A stretch of 64,000 nt of DNA from assembly GCF_001889605.1 (NCBI RefSeq), contig NZ_CP018171.1, forward strand, positions 2,192,501-2,256,500. Direction: 5' to 3'. This DNA comes from Aquibium oceanicum. Its GTDB lineage: Bacteria; Pseudomonadota; Alphaproteobacteria; Rhizobiales; Rhizobiaceae. Both the position numbers and the translations under genes were made by a program. The notes below the pieces were generated by a model, which saw nothing but the letters and a program-made list of their open reading frames with translations, did no database searches and was not told the origin of the DNA. Positions 1-8,850 of the stretch are shown piece by piece. Numbering within the stretch: the first letter of the stretch is position 1; each line of letters opens with the position of its first letter.

Positions 1-1
1 G

Positions 2-724
2 AGGCCCGACGTGGTGGTCTCCGCCGCGGCCTATACGGCGGTCGACCAGGCCGAGGACGAGCCCGAGATCGCCGCGGCGATCAACGAGCGCGGGGCCGGC
101 GCGGTGGCCGAGGCGGCCGCGAAGATCGGCGCGCCCGTCATCCACCTTTCGACCGACTACGTCTTTTCAGGCGATGGCGATCGCCCCTATCGCGAAGACG
201 ATCCGACCGGCCCGGTCGGCGTCTACGGAGCGACCAAGCTGGCGGGCGAAAAAGCGGTCGCGGCCGCAACCCCCCGCCATCTGATCCTGCGGACCGCCTG
301 GGTCTACAGCGTCTACGGGAAGAATTTCGTGAAGACGATGCTGCGGGTCGCCGCCGACCGTGACAGCCTCACCGTCGTGGCGGATCAATGGGGAAACCCG
401 ACCTCCGCGCACGACATCGCCGATGCTATCCTCACCGCCGCAGAACGTCTTCGAAGCGACGCGGCGCCGTTTGGCACCTATCATCTGGCCGGTACGGGCG
501 ACACCCACTGGGCCGGGTTCGCGGCTCATGTTCTGGACACCAGCCGCACCCTCGGGGGCCCATGGGCCGAGGTTCGCGGGATAACGACGGCGGAGTATCC
601 AACCAAGGCACGACGTCCAGCCAATTCCAGGCTCTCGACCGATCGCTTCCGGGATGCCTTCGGATGGGTGGCGCCCGACTGGCGTGAATCGAGCCGGATC
701 GTGGTGGAACGTCTCTTGGCATAA
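2..724 (+). CDS. rfbD: dTDP-4-dehydrorhamnose reductase, 5'-truncated by window edge
   Basis: Reduces dTDP-4-keto-L-rhamnose to dTDP-L-rhamnose with NAD(P)H, the last step of activated rhamnose synthesis for surface polysaccharides. The reading frame is open from base 2 and begins inside the protein at the RPDVVVSAAAYTAVDQAE segment, so about the first 55 residues, including the Rossmann glycine motif, lie before the window. Visible family marks are STDYVFSG, the SDR catalytic YxxxK (YGATK), RTAWVYS and a C-terminal RP-NS-L segment (RRPANSRLST). It lies 48 bp upstream of a sulfotransferase-like gene on the same strand, which fits a polysaccharide locus. Identity is firm; only the 5' end is missing. 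Confidence 0.93.
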   Translation, partial: RPDVVVSAAAYTAVDQAEDEPEIAAAINERGAGAVAEAAAKIGAPVIHLSTDYVFSGDGDRPYREDDPTGPVGVYGATKLAGEKAVAAATPRHLILRTAWVYSVYGKNFVKTMLRVAADRDSLTVVADQWGNPTSAHDIADAILTAAERLRSDAAPFGTYHLAGTGDTHWAGFAAHVLDTSRTLGGPWAEVRGITTAEYPTKARRPANSRLSTDRFRDAFGWVAPDWRESSRIVVERLLA

Positions 725-772
725 ACGAAAAGCAACCCGCAGGATCGAGTTGCACAACCGGACGAACAGATA

Positions 773-3700
773 GTGGCTTCGAGAACTCCCCAAAGGGCCA
801 AAAGCATTACTACCAGGAAGCAGGAGCCAAGAACGGCGGTACTCGTTCTTGGCATGCACCGATCGGGAACATCGGCGCTGTCGCGTGTACTGAATTTGCT
901 GGGATGCCATCTGCCGGACGACCTCATTGGTGGCGATGCGAGCAATCAGCCCGGCCATTGGGAATCCAAGGCGGTTGCGAGGCTGAACGACCGCATCCTG
1001 GAGTCGGCAGGTTCGACCTGGTACGACTGGCAGGAATTCAATCCCAGGTGGTTCGACTCTCCGAAAGCCGACGAGTTTCGGGATGAGGCGATAACGACGC
1101 TGGCGACGGAATACGGTCCATCACGCCTGTTCATCATGAAGGACCCCCGTCTCTGCCGTCTTGTTCCCTTTTGGCTCGACATCCTGGCTCGGTCGAACGT
1201 ACGACCTGTCGCCCTGCTTCCGCTTCGCAATCCTCTCGAAGTTGCTGCATCTCTCCATAAGCGAAACGGGTTCGACCCGGCTTTCGGATATCTTCTGTGG
1301 ATTCGCCATGTCCTCGAAGCGGAGGCCGCTTCCCGAGACGTGCCCCGCATGTTCACCACGTATGACCAACTCTTGCAGGGATGGGGGCGCTTGGTTGAGG
1401 ACGCCCAGAACGCCCTTGGCGTGTCCTGGCCGCGGCTTTCCGATCGAACGGCTGCGGAAATCGATGCTTTTCTCTCCAAGAACCATCGGCACCATACGGA
1501 ACCGCCCGAAAAAATCGTCGAGAACCCCAACGTCACGAACTGGCTTAGAGAGAGTTATTCGATTTTCCTGAACTGGGCGAAGGCCGGAGAGCAGATCGAC
1601 GATAGAACTCGGCTCGACGGGATTCGTGACGAGTTCAATGCGGCATCGCCCGCCTTCGGTCGACTGGTCGAGTCTGGCAGGGTGGCCCGCTCTCGGGTTG
1701 GAAAGCTGGAGAAAGAAGTTTCCGTCATCACGGAAAGATCGGCTGTCGAAGTGGAGAAAGCCAAGAAGCTGGAGCAGGAGCTTTCTACCACCCGGTCGCG
1801 CATCGCCGAGGGTGATAAGAAGGTGTCCGAGCTGCAGGCCGAAATCGCCAAGCGCAGCACGGCCCTGTCGGAAGCTCAGCAAAAAGCGAGCGCTGCGGAG
1901 GCAGCGTCTGCGGCCAGCGGGCAGAAGCTGAAGCAACTGGAACAGGAACTCGCTGCAGCACGTGCAAACCTCGGTGAGGGCGAGAAGAAGGTCGCTGCGC
2001 TCGATGCCGAAATCGCCAAGCGCGGCAAGGCCCTGACCGAAGCTCAGCAAAAAGCGAGCGCTGCCGAGGCAGCGTCCGCGGCGAGCGGGCAGAAGCTGAA
2101 GCAACTGGAACAGGAACTAGCCGCAGCGCGTGCAAACCTCGGCGAGGGCGAGAAGAAGGTCGCTGCGCTCGAGGCCGAGATCGCCAAGCGCGGCACGGCC
2201 CTGTCCGAAGCTGAGCAAAGAACGAGTGCCGCCGAGGCAGCGTCCGAGGCGAACGGGCAGAAGCTGAAGCAACTGGAACAGGAACTTGCCGCGGCGCGTG
2301 CAGCCCTTGGCGAGGGCGAGAATAAGACCGCTGCGCTCGAGGCCGAAATCGCCAAGCGCAGTTCCGCGCTGGCCGAAGCCCAACAGAAGGCGAGTGCGGC
2401 GGAAGCAGCCTCCGCGGCGAGCGGGCAAAAGCTGAAGCAGTCCGAACAGGAATTGGCTGCGGCGCGGACTCAACTTGACGAACGCGAGAAGAAGGCCGCG
2501 GCGCTCGAGGCCGAACTCGCTAAGAGAAATACGGCGCTGGCAGAAGCGGAGGCTAAACGCGACGCCGCGGAAGCGGATGCTGCGGCGCAGCGGCAGAACG
2601 CAGCAGAGGTCGTAAACGAAATCACCGGACTGAAACAGCGGATCGGTAATCGCGAGAAGGAGTTGTCGGGCCTTCGGTCTGAACTCGAAAAGCGAAGCGC
2701 GGAAAATGCCACCGGGTCGGCGGCACGGGCCGAGCTTGAGGCGAATCTCGCGACAAGCCAAGCGAATGCTGCACGAGAACGCGAACAGTCGGAACGTCGT
2801 ATTGCCGAGATTGCAGAAGAACTGGATACGCAATCGAACCGCGCAGAAACAGCCGAACGCGAGGCCCGAGAGCTACGCGACAAACTCTCCGAAACCAGCA
2901 GTGCGTTGGCTCAGAGGCGTCTTGAGGCAGAGCAAACCGCAGCTGAACTGGCTTCTGCACGCGAGGAGTTGAGAGAGTCCGGAAAAGCACGGGCAGAGAG
3001 CGAGAAGAGGGTCGAAGGGTTGAGCGAGCATGTTGCGCTCCTCACCTCGGATCTGAAGCATCGAGATGCAGCCCTTTCAGAACTGCGCAACGAAGTGCGC
3101 AAAACCGAACAGGCACTGGGGGAGAAGGAAAAGATTGCATCCGGTCTTGCGGATCATGTCAAACTTCTCATTTCGGACCTGGACGAATTCCGCGCGCAGG
3201 CCGCTGAACGGGACGAAGCGCGCAAGAGGGCGGAAGCTGCGAGGGACGAAGCGCACAATGCAACGGAAGTGGCGCGGCAAGCTCTCGGGGCAGCGCAGGA
3301 GGAATCGGCCAGGCGCGAGGCCATCCTCAAGAGCGATCTGAACTCGCTGAAAAGCGAACTGGAAGATGTGAGAACGAGCAGCAAGACGGCTCTGCTCGAT
3401 GCTGTTCGTGAAGCGCGCACCGCAGAGGAAATGGCACGCCAGGCACTTTCCGCGGCGCAAGAGGAATCCGCGAGGCGTGAGACGGTCCTCAAGGGCGAAC
3501 TGAGCTCGCTGAAAAGCGAACTGGACGACGCAAGAACGAGCGGCGAGGCGGTTCACGAAGTCCAAGAACTCAGGACCGAATTGGAACGGGCCAGGTCTGC
3601 TTACGAAGCCGAACTAGCAAACTTGCGCGAGCAGGCCGAGACGAAGGTGCGGTTGCAGTATGAGAAGTTCGAACGGCTCCGGCTTGCCGGTGCAGAGGAG

Positions 3701-3955
3701 CGGGGACGAATGGTCGGTTTCATTCTGGGAAGCCGAATCTGGCGCTTCGTGCCGGCAGGTCTTCGGCTGCGGGGAAAAATGGCTGTTCTGCGCCGCTCGC
3801 GCATCTTCGATGCCGAGTGGTACCGGAACCATTATGACGACGTTGCCAAGGCGGGTGTCGATCCGCTACGACATTACGTAGAATTCGGCGCCCGAGAAGG
3901 GCGAGAGCCGAACAGCACGCTTGAAGGTTTGCCACGTGTCCCCGAGGGCGGGTAA
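773..3955 (+). CDS. Sulfotransferase-like domain fused to a very long repetitive coiled coil
   Basis: A 1060-residue protein with three parts. Residues about 20-290 look like a PAPS-dependent sulfotransferase: the P-loop-like LGMHRSGTSALSR (27 on), an IMKDPRLCRLVPFW block and a PLRNPLEVAASLHKR segment typical of the 3'-phosphate-binding region. Residues about 300-980 are a continuous Ala/Glu/Lys/Gln-rich coiled coil that includes nearly identical 56-residue tandem repeats (357-636) and a second 54-residue duplication near 834-940. Residues about 1013-1052 form a WY..HY..D module that recurs in the next protein. The start is GTG at 773, with no strong Shine-Dalgarno, but it must lie upstream of the P-loop. 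A likely role is sulfating a polysaccharide while the coiled coil scaffolds or measures. The enzymatic assignment is family-level and the substrate is unknown. Confidence 0.72.
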   Translation: MASRTPQRAKSITTRKQEPRTAVLVLGMHRSGTSALSRVLNLLGCHLPDDLIGGDASNQPGHWESKAVARLNDRILESAGSTWYDWQEFNPRWFDSPKADEFRDEAITTLATEYGPSRLFIMKDPRLCRLVPFWLDILARSNVRPVALLPLRNPLEVAASLHKRNGFDPAFGYLLWIRHVLEAEAASRDVPRMFTTYDQLLQGWGRLVEDAQNALGVSWPRLSDRTAAEIDAFLSKNHRHHTEPPEKIVENPNVTNWLRESYSIFLNWAKAGEQIDDRTRLDGIRDEFNAASPAFGRLVESGRVARSRVGKLEKEVSVITERSAVEVEKAKKLEQELSTTRSRIAEGDKKVSELQAEIAKRSTALSEAQQKASAAEAASAASGQKLKQLEQELAAARANLGEGEKKVAALDAEIAKRGKALTEAQQKASAAEAASAASGQKLKQLEQELAAARANLGEGEKKVAALEAEIAKRGTALSEAEQRTSAAEAASEANGQKLKQLEQELAAARAALGEGENKTAALEAEIAKRSSALAEAQQKASAAEAASAASGQKLKQSEQELAAARTQLDEREKKAAALEAELAKRNTALAEAEAKRDAAEADAAAQRQNAAEVVNEITGLKQRIGNREKELSGLRSELEKRSAENATGSAARAELEANLATSQANAAREREQSERRIAEIAEELDTQSNRAETAEREARELRDKLSETSSALAQRRLEAEQTAAELASAREELRESGKARAESEKRVEGLSEHVALLTSDLKHRDAALSELRNEVRKTEQALGEKEKIASGLADHVKLLISDLDEFRAQAAERDEARKRAEAARDEAHNATEVARQALGAAQEESARREAILKSDLNSLKSELEDVRTSSKTALLDAVREARTAEEMARQALSAAQEESARRETVLKGELSSLKSELDDARTSGEAVHEVQELRTELERARSAYEAELANLREQAETKVRLQYEKFERLRLAGAEERGRMVGFILGSRIWRFVPAGLRLRGKMAVLRRSRIFDAEWYRNHYDDVAKAGVDPLRHYVEFGAREGREPNSTLEGLPRVPEGG
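1841..2680 (+). repeat. Tandem 168-bp (56-codon) repeats inside the coiled-coil gene
   Basis: Units start at 1841, 2009, 2177, 2345 and 2513, each exactly 168 bp apart. The first four are close copies and the fifth is diverged. Each encodes a block running from EIAKR through EAQQKASAAEAAS and GQKLKQLEQELAAAR to GEGEKKVAAL. A degenerate part-unit is recognisable just upstream (KKLEQELS...GDKKVSEL). Fifty-six residues is exactly eight heptads, so copy-number change would keep the coiled-coil register. Confidence 0.9.
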
Positions 3956-4029
3956 CTCAAGGCTATTGGGGCTTCATGGCGCGGAGAAATCCATATCCGC
4001 GACAGGCGCAAGCATGTGTAGGAGCATAG

Positions 4030-7000
4030 ATGATCCGGTATTCCAAGCAGGACATCGAGCTGGTTCGCGAGTCCGAGCTTTTTGATCAAAATTGGTACCT
4101 AAAAAAGTACCCTGAGGTGAAGAGCCTCAACATGGATCCCGTCGAACACTACTTACGGCTTGGCGCTCGGCTTGGCCGCAATCCGTGTTCCGACTTCGAC
4201 ACCGCCGCTTACTTGACCAACAATCCGGACGTGGCGGAGCGCCGAATCAATCCGCTTATTCACTATCTTGTCTGGGGAAGGCGGGAAGGGCGCAGGATTT
4301 CGGTAGCCAGCGATCTGGGCGGCGGTTGGGGGCAAAGCCGAAACCGCAACTGGACGGCGGTGCTGGAACGCATCGAGCGCGTTGGGCGTCCTGCGGCAAT
4401 TGTCGTACCCATCTACAATGCGCCTGAGGAAACGGAGGATTGCATCGAGTCGGTGCTCAAGCACACCCCGGTCTCCGTCAGGTTCATTCTCATCGACGAT
4501 GCCAGCCCGGATCCCAAGGTGAGGGAAGTGCTGGCCCGATACGCCGACATCTCGAACGTGACCGTGGCCAGGAACGAGGCGAACCTCGGATTTACGCGAA
4601 CGGTGAATCGGGGCATCGAGATCGCCGGTGCGGCTGACGTGATCTTCCTGAACTCGGACACGAAAGTGACGCCGGGGTGGTTCTCGAACCTTCGGCTTGC
4701 AGCTTACAGCGAGGACCGGGTTGCGACCGCCACTCCGTTCTCCAACAACGCAGGCGCATTCTCGGCGCCGGAAATCGGGAAACAGAACCCGCTACCCCCG
4801 GCGTTCGTGCTCGACGAATGCGCACGCCTGGTGACACGTGTCAGCGGACGCTTCTATCCCAAGATCCCGACCGGCAATGGCTTTTGCATGTACGTCCGCC
4901 GTGATGCGATCGAGGAGGTAGGTCCGCTCGACGCCGAGGCATTTCCCCGCGGCTACGGCGAAGAGAATGATTTCTGCATGCGGGCCGGAAGAGCCGGATG
5001 GGATCACGTGATCGACGACGCGACGCTGATCTACCACGTGCGATCCGCCAGCTTCGGTGATGAAAAAACCCCGCTGATGAAAGCGGGGAGGGCGATCATA
5101 GATCAGCGGTACCCCGAATACACGCCGAGCGTACGGAAGTTCGTCGAGGATCCGGACATCGCAGCTATTCGCAGGCGCACCTCGCAGGCGTGGAACCTAC
5201 CGGTGGAGGAATATGGCATACGACCCCGGGTTCTGTTCGTCGTTTCGACGCGCACCGGAGGTACGCCGCAGACAAATGCCGATTTGATGGCAGCGCTGGA
5301 GGACCGATATGAGCCCTTCCTACTGCGCTGCGATTCCAAAACGATCGAATTCAGTTCCGTGAGCGGGCGGGGCACGCAACTTCTCGAGACGATAAAGCTC
5401 AAGACCCAGTTGAAGGGGTTTCCGCATCGCTCCCAGGAGTATGACGATGCTGTTGCGAAGCTCCTCGTAGAGCACTGCATCGACCTCTTGCATGTGCGCC
5501 ATATCGCCTGGCACGGACTGGATCTGACGCGTATCGCCAAGCTGCTTGGTCTGCCGGTGCTCTTTTCGTTTCACGATTTCTACACCGTCTGTCCGACGAT
5601 CAAGCTACTGGATGAGAACCTTGTCTTTTGCGGTGGCCGCTGCACTGCCACACAAGGCGAATGCAAGCACGAACTGTGGAAGGAACCGGATTTTCCGCCC
5701 CTCAAGAATGCCGCAATACGCGAATGGCAAAGCACGATGGCACGTGTGCTCGAAGATTGCGACACCTTCATCACGACTGCGGCCAGCGCGCGTGAGCAGA
5801 TTTCCAAGATATTCCCGATCACGCGAAAGCGGCCGTTTCCGGTCATTCCTCACGGCCGCGATCTTGATATGGTACAGGTGGCTTCGCCGCTAGACGAACC
5901 GTCCGGCAAGGTCAGGATACTGTTCCCCGGCAACATAGACACCCCGAAGGGTGCTCGCATCATCGAGGCGATTGCCAAGCTGGACATCGCCAAACGCTTC
6001 GAGTTCCACATCCTGGGCGTAAGCGACATCCAGGCGAATGAAAGCATCATCGTTCACGGGCATTACAAACGCGAGGAATTCGAGCGGAAAGTCGAAAACA
6101 TCCGACCTCATCTCGGTGCGATTTTTTCGATCTGGCCCGAGACGTTCTGCCACACATTGACGGAAATGTGGGCTTGCGGCCTACCCGTAGTGGCAATTGA
6201 CAACGGCGCGGTGGGAGAGCGGATTCGCGCCCATGAAGGTGGTTGGTTGCTTTCCGAAGCGGAGCCGGCTGCGGTCCTTGCAAAACTCATGGCCATCGCA
6301 GACGACCAGGAGGGAATCGCCGCCCAAAGGAGCCGTGTCCTAGTCTGGCAGGAGGAAATCGGCGCCTCTCATACCACTCTGCACATGTCGCATGGCTACG
6401 ACGCCCTCTACCGGCGCAATCTGATGCCGTGCATCACCATTCCGGATTCTCGCCCGCGGGTTGCCGTTCTTGTGCCCGACCTTGGCGCCGCTTCTAGCCG
6501 TATCCGCGTAATCGAGAAGATTCGCGATACTCTGGACCGACCGGTTCGCTATGACGTTGCGACGTTCACCCAGGTGGGGAACACAGGTGCTCTCGCGGAT
6601 TATGACGCAGTACTCGTACAGCGAACTGCAATTCCTTCAGAAAAAGTCGATTCGTTCCTAGACCGCTGCGCATCCGCGGGACAGAAGATAATCTATGAGA
6701 TCGACGACGACCTGACACGCTTTCATCGGCGCAAGGACGATCAGGTCGACTACGACGGTCTGCGGGACGGCGTCGTCAAGTTGCTGGTCGGCGCCGATCT
6801 CGTGATCGTGTCGACGCCCGAACTCAAGCACCGGTTCCGGCATTTCAACCACAACGTCATGATTGCGGAGAATGCGCTGGCCGAGCGCCTGTGGTTCACC
6901 GGGCTTGCCGAAGCGCACATGGTGCGGGGCAAACCGGTCAAGGCCGTCGGCGAGCAACACATTCTCTACATGGGCACGCGGACCCACGACGCCGATCTCG

Positions 7001-7551
7001 CTCTGCTGGAAGAGGCAATGGCGTCGGTGCGCCGCCATTTTCCGAAGACTCGCCTTTTCACCGTCGGGATAACCGCCGAACGCCGGACCTGGTACGAGCC
7101 GATCACCATTCCCGATCCTGCCAAGCACTATTCCCGCTTCGTACCTTGGTTGCGGGCGGTTTCGAAGGACATGGACCTGGCAGTCGCGCCGCTGGTCGAA
7201 ACCGACTTCAACCGTGCCAAGTCCCCACTAAAGCATTTCGAATATGCTGCTGCGGGACTGTGCGGGCTCTACAGCAACGTCGAACCCTACCGGTCCGCCG
7301 TTCAGGACGGCGAAACCGGCTTCTTGGTCGACAATTCCGCTGAGGACTGGACGGCCGCAATCATGCGCGCAATCGAAGACCCTGAGGTGACGCGCACGAT
7401 CGCAGAACGCGCCTATGCCGAGGTCGCACTGAAACGCGGCATGCGCCGCGAAGCCGAAAGGCTCGATGAGGCCGTGCTGAAAATGGTTCGGCGTGCGCCA
7501 GCGGTCCCGGTAACACGTTCGGAGAACGTGAAGCTCGTGGCGGCAAGATAA
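4030..7551 (+). CDS. Multidomain glycosyltransferase (GT2 plus two GT4-like modules)
   Basis: A 1173-residue cytoplasmic protein that probably builds a surface glycan. Residues 17-97 hold two copies of an about 40-residue WY..YP.V..DP..HY..G...GR module, also present at the C terminus of the preceding protein. A GT2 domain follows at about 120-340 (IVVPIYNAPEETEDCIESV, then FILIDDASPD and IFLNSDTKVTPGW). A GT4-like domain spans about 399-780 (VVSTRTGGTPQTNADL; later PETFCHTLTEMWACGLPVVA). A third GT-B-like domain runs from about 810 to 1150 (SPLKHFEYAAAGLCG, DGETGFLVDN). ATG at 4030 follows TAGGAG. There are no membrane spans or signal peptide. It lies 74 bp after the sulfotransferase gene. 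The three-domain reading is firm; linkage and donors are unknown. Confidence 0.85.
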   Translation: MIRYSKQDIELVRESELFDQNWYLKKYPEVKSLNMDPVEHYLRLGARLGRNPCSDFDTAAYLTNNPDVAERRINPLIHYLVWGRREGRRISVASDLGGGWGQSRNRNWTAVLERIERVGRPAAIVVPIYNAPEETEDCIESVLKHTPVSVRFILIDDASPDPKVREVLARYADISNVTVARNEANLGFTRTVNRGIEIAGAADVIFLNSDTKVTPGWFSNLRLAAYSEDRVATATPFSNNAGAFSAPEIGKQNPLPPAFVLDECARLVTRVSGRFYPKIPTGNGFCMYVRRDAIEEVGPLDAEAFPRGYGEENDFCMRAGRAGWDHVIDDATLIYHVRSASFGDEKTPLMKAGRAIIDQRYPEYTPSVRKFVEDPDIAAIRRRTSQAWNLPVEEYGIRPRVLFVVSTRTGGTPQTNADLMAALEDRYEPFLLRCDSKTIEFSSVSGRGTQLLETIKLKTQLKGFPHRSQEYDDAVAKLLVEHCIDLLHVRHIAWHGLDLTRIAKLLGLPVLFSFHDFYTVCPTIKLLDENLVFCGGRCTATQGECKHELWKEPDFPPLKNAAIREWQSTMARVLEDCDTFITTAASAREQISKIFPITRKRPFPVIPHGRDLDMVQVASPLDEPSGKVRILFPGNIDTPKGARIIEAIAKLDIAKRFEFHILGVSDIQANESIIVHGHYKREEFERKVENIRPHLGAIFSIWPETFCHTLTEMWACGLPVVAIDNGAVGERIRAHEGGWLLSEAEPAAVLAKLMAIADDQEGIAAQRSRVLVWQEEIGASHTTLHMSHGYDALYRRNLMPCITIPDSRPRVAVLVPDLGAASSRIRVIEKIRDTLDRPVRYDVATFTQVGNTGALADYDAVLVQRTAIPSEKVDSFLDRCASAGQKIIYEIDDDLTRFHRRKDDQVDYDGLRDGVVKLLVGADLVIVSTPELKHRFRHFNHNVMIAENALAERLWFTGLAEAHMVRGKPVKAVGEQHILYMGTRTHDADLALLEEAMASVRRHFPKTRLFTVGITAERRTWYEPITIPDPAKHYSRFVPWLRAVSKDMDLAVAPLVETDFNRAKSPLKHFEYAAAGLCGLYSNVEPYRSAVQDGETGFLVDNSAEDWTAAIMRAIEDPEVTRTIAERAYAEVALKRGMRREAERLDEAVLKMVRRAPAVPVTRSENVKLVAAR

Positions 7552-7892
7552 GAAATCACAAGATGATGCGGGTACGATGTTGAACGGCCAGTTCTGCTCT
7601 TCATCGGCCGGGCTGGCCGTCGACCGTAGACGAAAGCCGAACTGGATGCGCGTCGGAGCAGAGCTCGTCCCCATGTAGGTGAGCCGTATCGTTCGCCGAG
7701 AAAGCCGAGGGTGCGCTGTGGCATCGGAAAGCCCCTGTGTAAGTTGCCGGGGCAGTGTGAAACTTGCACAGCAGCTTCACGTGATCGGACTACAGGTGAG
7801 AATAACAGGGGTGCTCCTTGTTTTCGTCGCCTGCGTCGGCCTTTTCACCATCCGGGTGCAATGTGACATTGCCCCCAAACGTGTCCTCGGTT
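7552..7892. other. Gene-poor spacer after the glycosyltransferase
   Basis: No convincing gene. It contains a perfect 8-bp inverted repeat (ACGGCCAG at 7584-7591, CTGGCCGT at 7613-7620) 33 bp after the glycosyltransferase stop. This may be an end-of-operon stem-loop, though no T tract follows. The rest shows no family-like peptide in any frame. Confidence 0.5.
7584..7620. repeat. Inverted repeat downstream of the glycosyltransferase gene
   Basis: ACGGCCAG and its perfect complement CTGGCCGT are separated by 21 bp. The position just after a long operon suggests a transcript-end stem-loop, but the missing T run makes a rho-independent terminator uncertain. Confidence 0.4.
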
Positions 7893-8080
7893 TGAACTGG
7901 GCTCCGTCGAAAGGAGATAGAGATGAAGAAGAGCGGGTCACGGAAGACCAGATCATCGGAGTTCTAAAGGAGCATCAGGCGGGAATCGTGATGGAAGAGT
8001 TGTACCGCAAGCACGGGATCTCGGACGCGACCTTCTGCAACTCGCGTAGCCGCTACGGCGGTATGGGCAACGTCAGATGA
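7893..8080 (+). pseudogene. IS3-family (IS407-group-like) orfA remnant, frameshifted and truncated
   Basis: An IS-like left end (TGAACTGG at 7893) and an AAAGGAG ribosome site lead to ATG at 7923, which starts MKKS as in IS3-family orfA proteins. One base is missing about five codons in. After shifting frame, the expected helix-turn-helix sequence continues: TEDQIIGVLKEHQAG, then LYRKHGISDATFCNSRSRYGGM, ending near 8065. The usual orfA leucine zipper, all of orfB and the right end are absent, so the element is dead. An open frame running through it from 7679 starts upstream of the element and probably is not a real gene. Confidence 0.75.
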
Positions 8081-8477
8081 CTTGGCACGTCCGATTCGCT
8101 TCAGCATTTCGATTATGCCAGGGGCTCAGTTCAGCCGGATGCTGCTCAGACTTTCGTGGAATGCTCCACGTGGTCCTCGACCTCGGGAACTTTTCGTCCC
8201 GGCGAATGGTGAGGCGACGATAGCGGTCCTCTAAGCCGGCGGGTGGGCAGGGATTAGCGCCACCACCACCACTCGGGAAGGGAAATGCCAAATCTGCGAC
8301 AAGTCACGCGCGCTTGCCCGTGCGCTCGTACATGATGACGCCGGTCACCCTTGTCGATATCCTCAGAGTTCCTTCCTCCCAAGCAAGGAGAGCGAGACTA
8401 CGCGATCCGCATTCGACCTGAGGTGGATCGATGTCGCCGAACTTCCCGGATTAGGTGGCATAGCCTAATGGTTCGAA
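8081..8477. other. Non-coding or decayed spacer between IS remnant and tRNA-Pro
   Basis: No gene supported. A stop-to-stop open stretch on the minus strand (8304-8450, 48 codons, no start codon) reads like decayed coding sequence but resembles no family I know. The stretch probably is residual DNA from the same insertion history as the IS fragment. Confidence 0.5.
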
Positions 8478-8554
<77 letters not shown>

Positions 8555-8850
8555 ACACGCGGGAAGCCATATATTCGGAAGGTTTGCGGCGCAAGCGCTA
8601 ATTCTGCGAAAGCGGAGACGCGGGGCGTTCGGTTTCGGTTGCCTGGCACGCAGCCCTTCTGGACTATGGTCGCGAGCCACTTCTCGGCGGGGCGGCTTGC
8701 AGAAAGCGGGGGGACGCGGGAGCCTTGCTTTCGTTTCGGATGCGAAGCTCGACGGTGCCGGAGCGAGTTTCCCCGTCCCGGGTGCGGCAAATGTTGAGCT
8801 ATGCCGTCTCAACGGTCCGGGGACCTCGCCCCAGAGGTTGTCGTCTTTCG

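Noticed and set aside
1841-2680. Regular repeats as a CRISPR array
   Set aside because: The repeats are 168 bp, contiguous, in frame and coding; there are no spacers or cas genes.
7679-8080. 133-codon open frame running into the IS remnant
   Set aside because: Only its last 50 or so codons match a family, and that match starts by frameshift inside the IS; the upstream part is chance sequence.
8304-8450. 48-codon open stretch on the minus strand that reads like protein
   Set aside because: No start codon, no ribosome site and no recognised family; at most decayed coding sequence.
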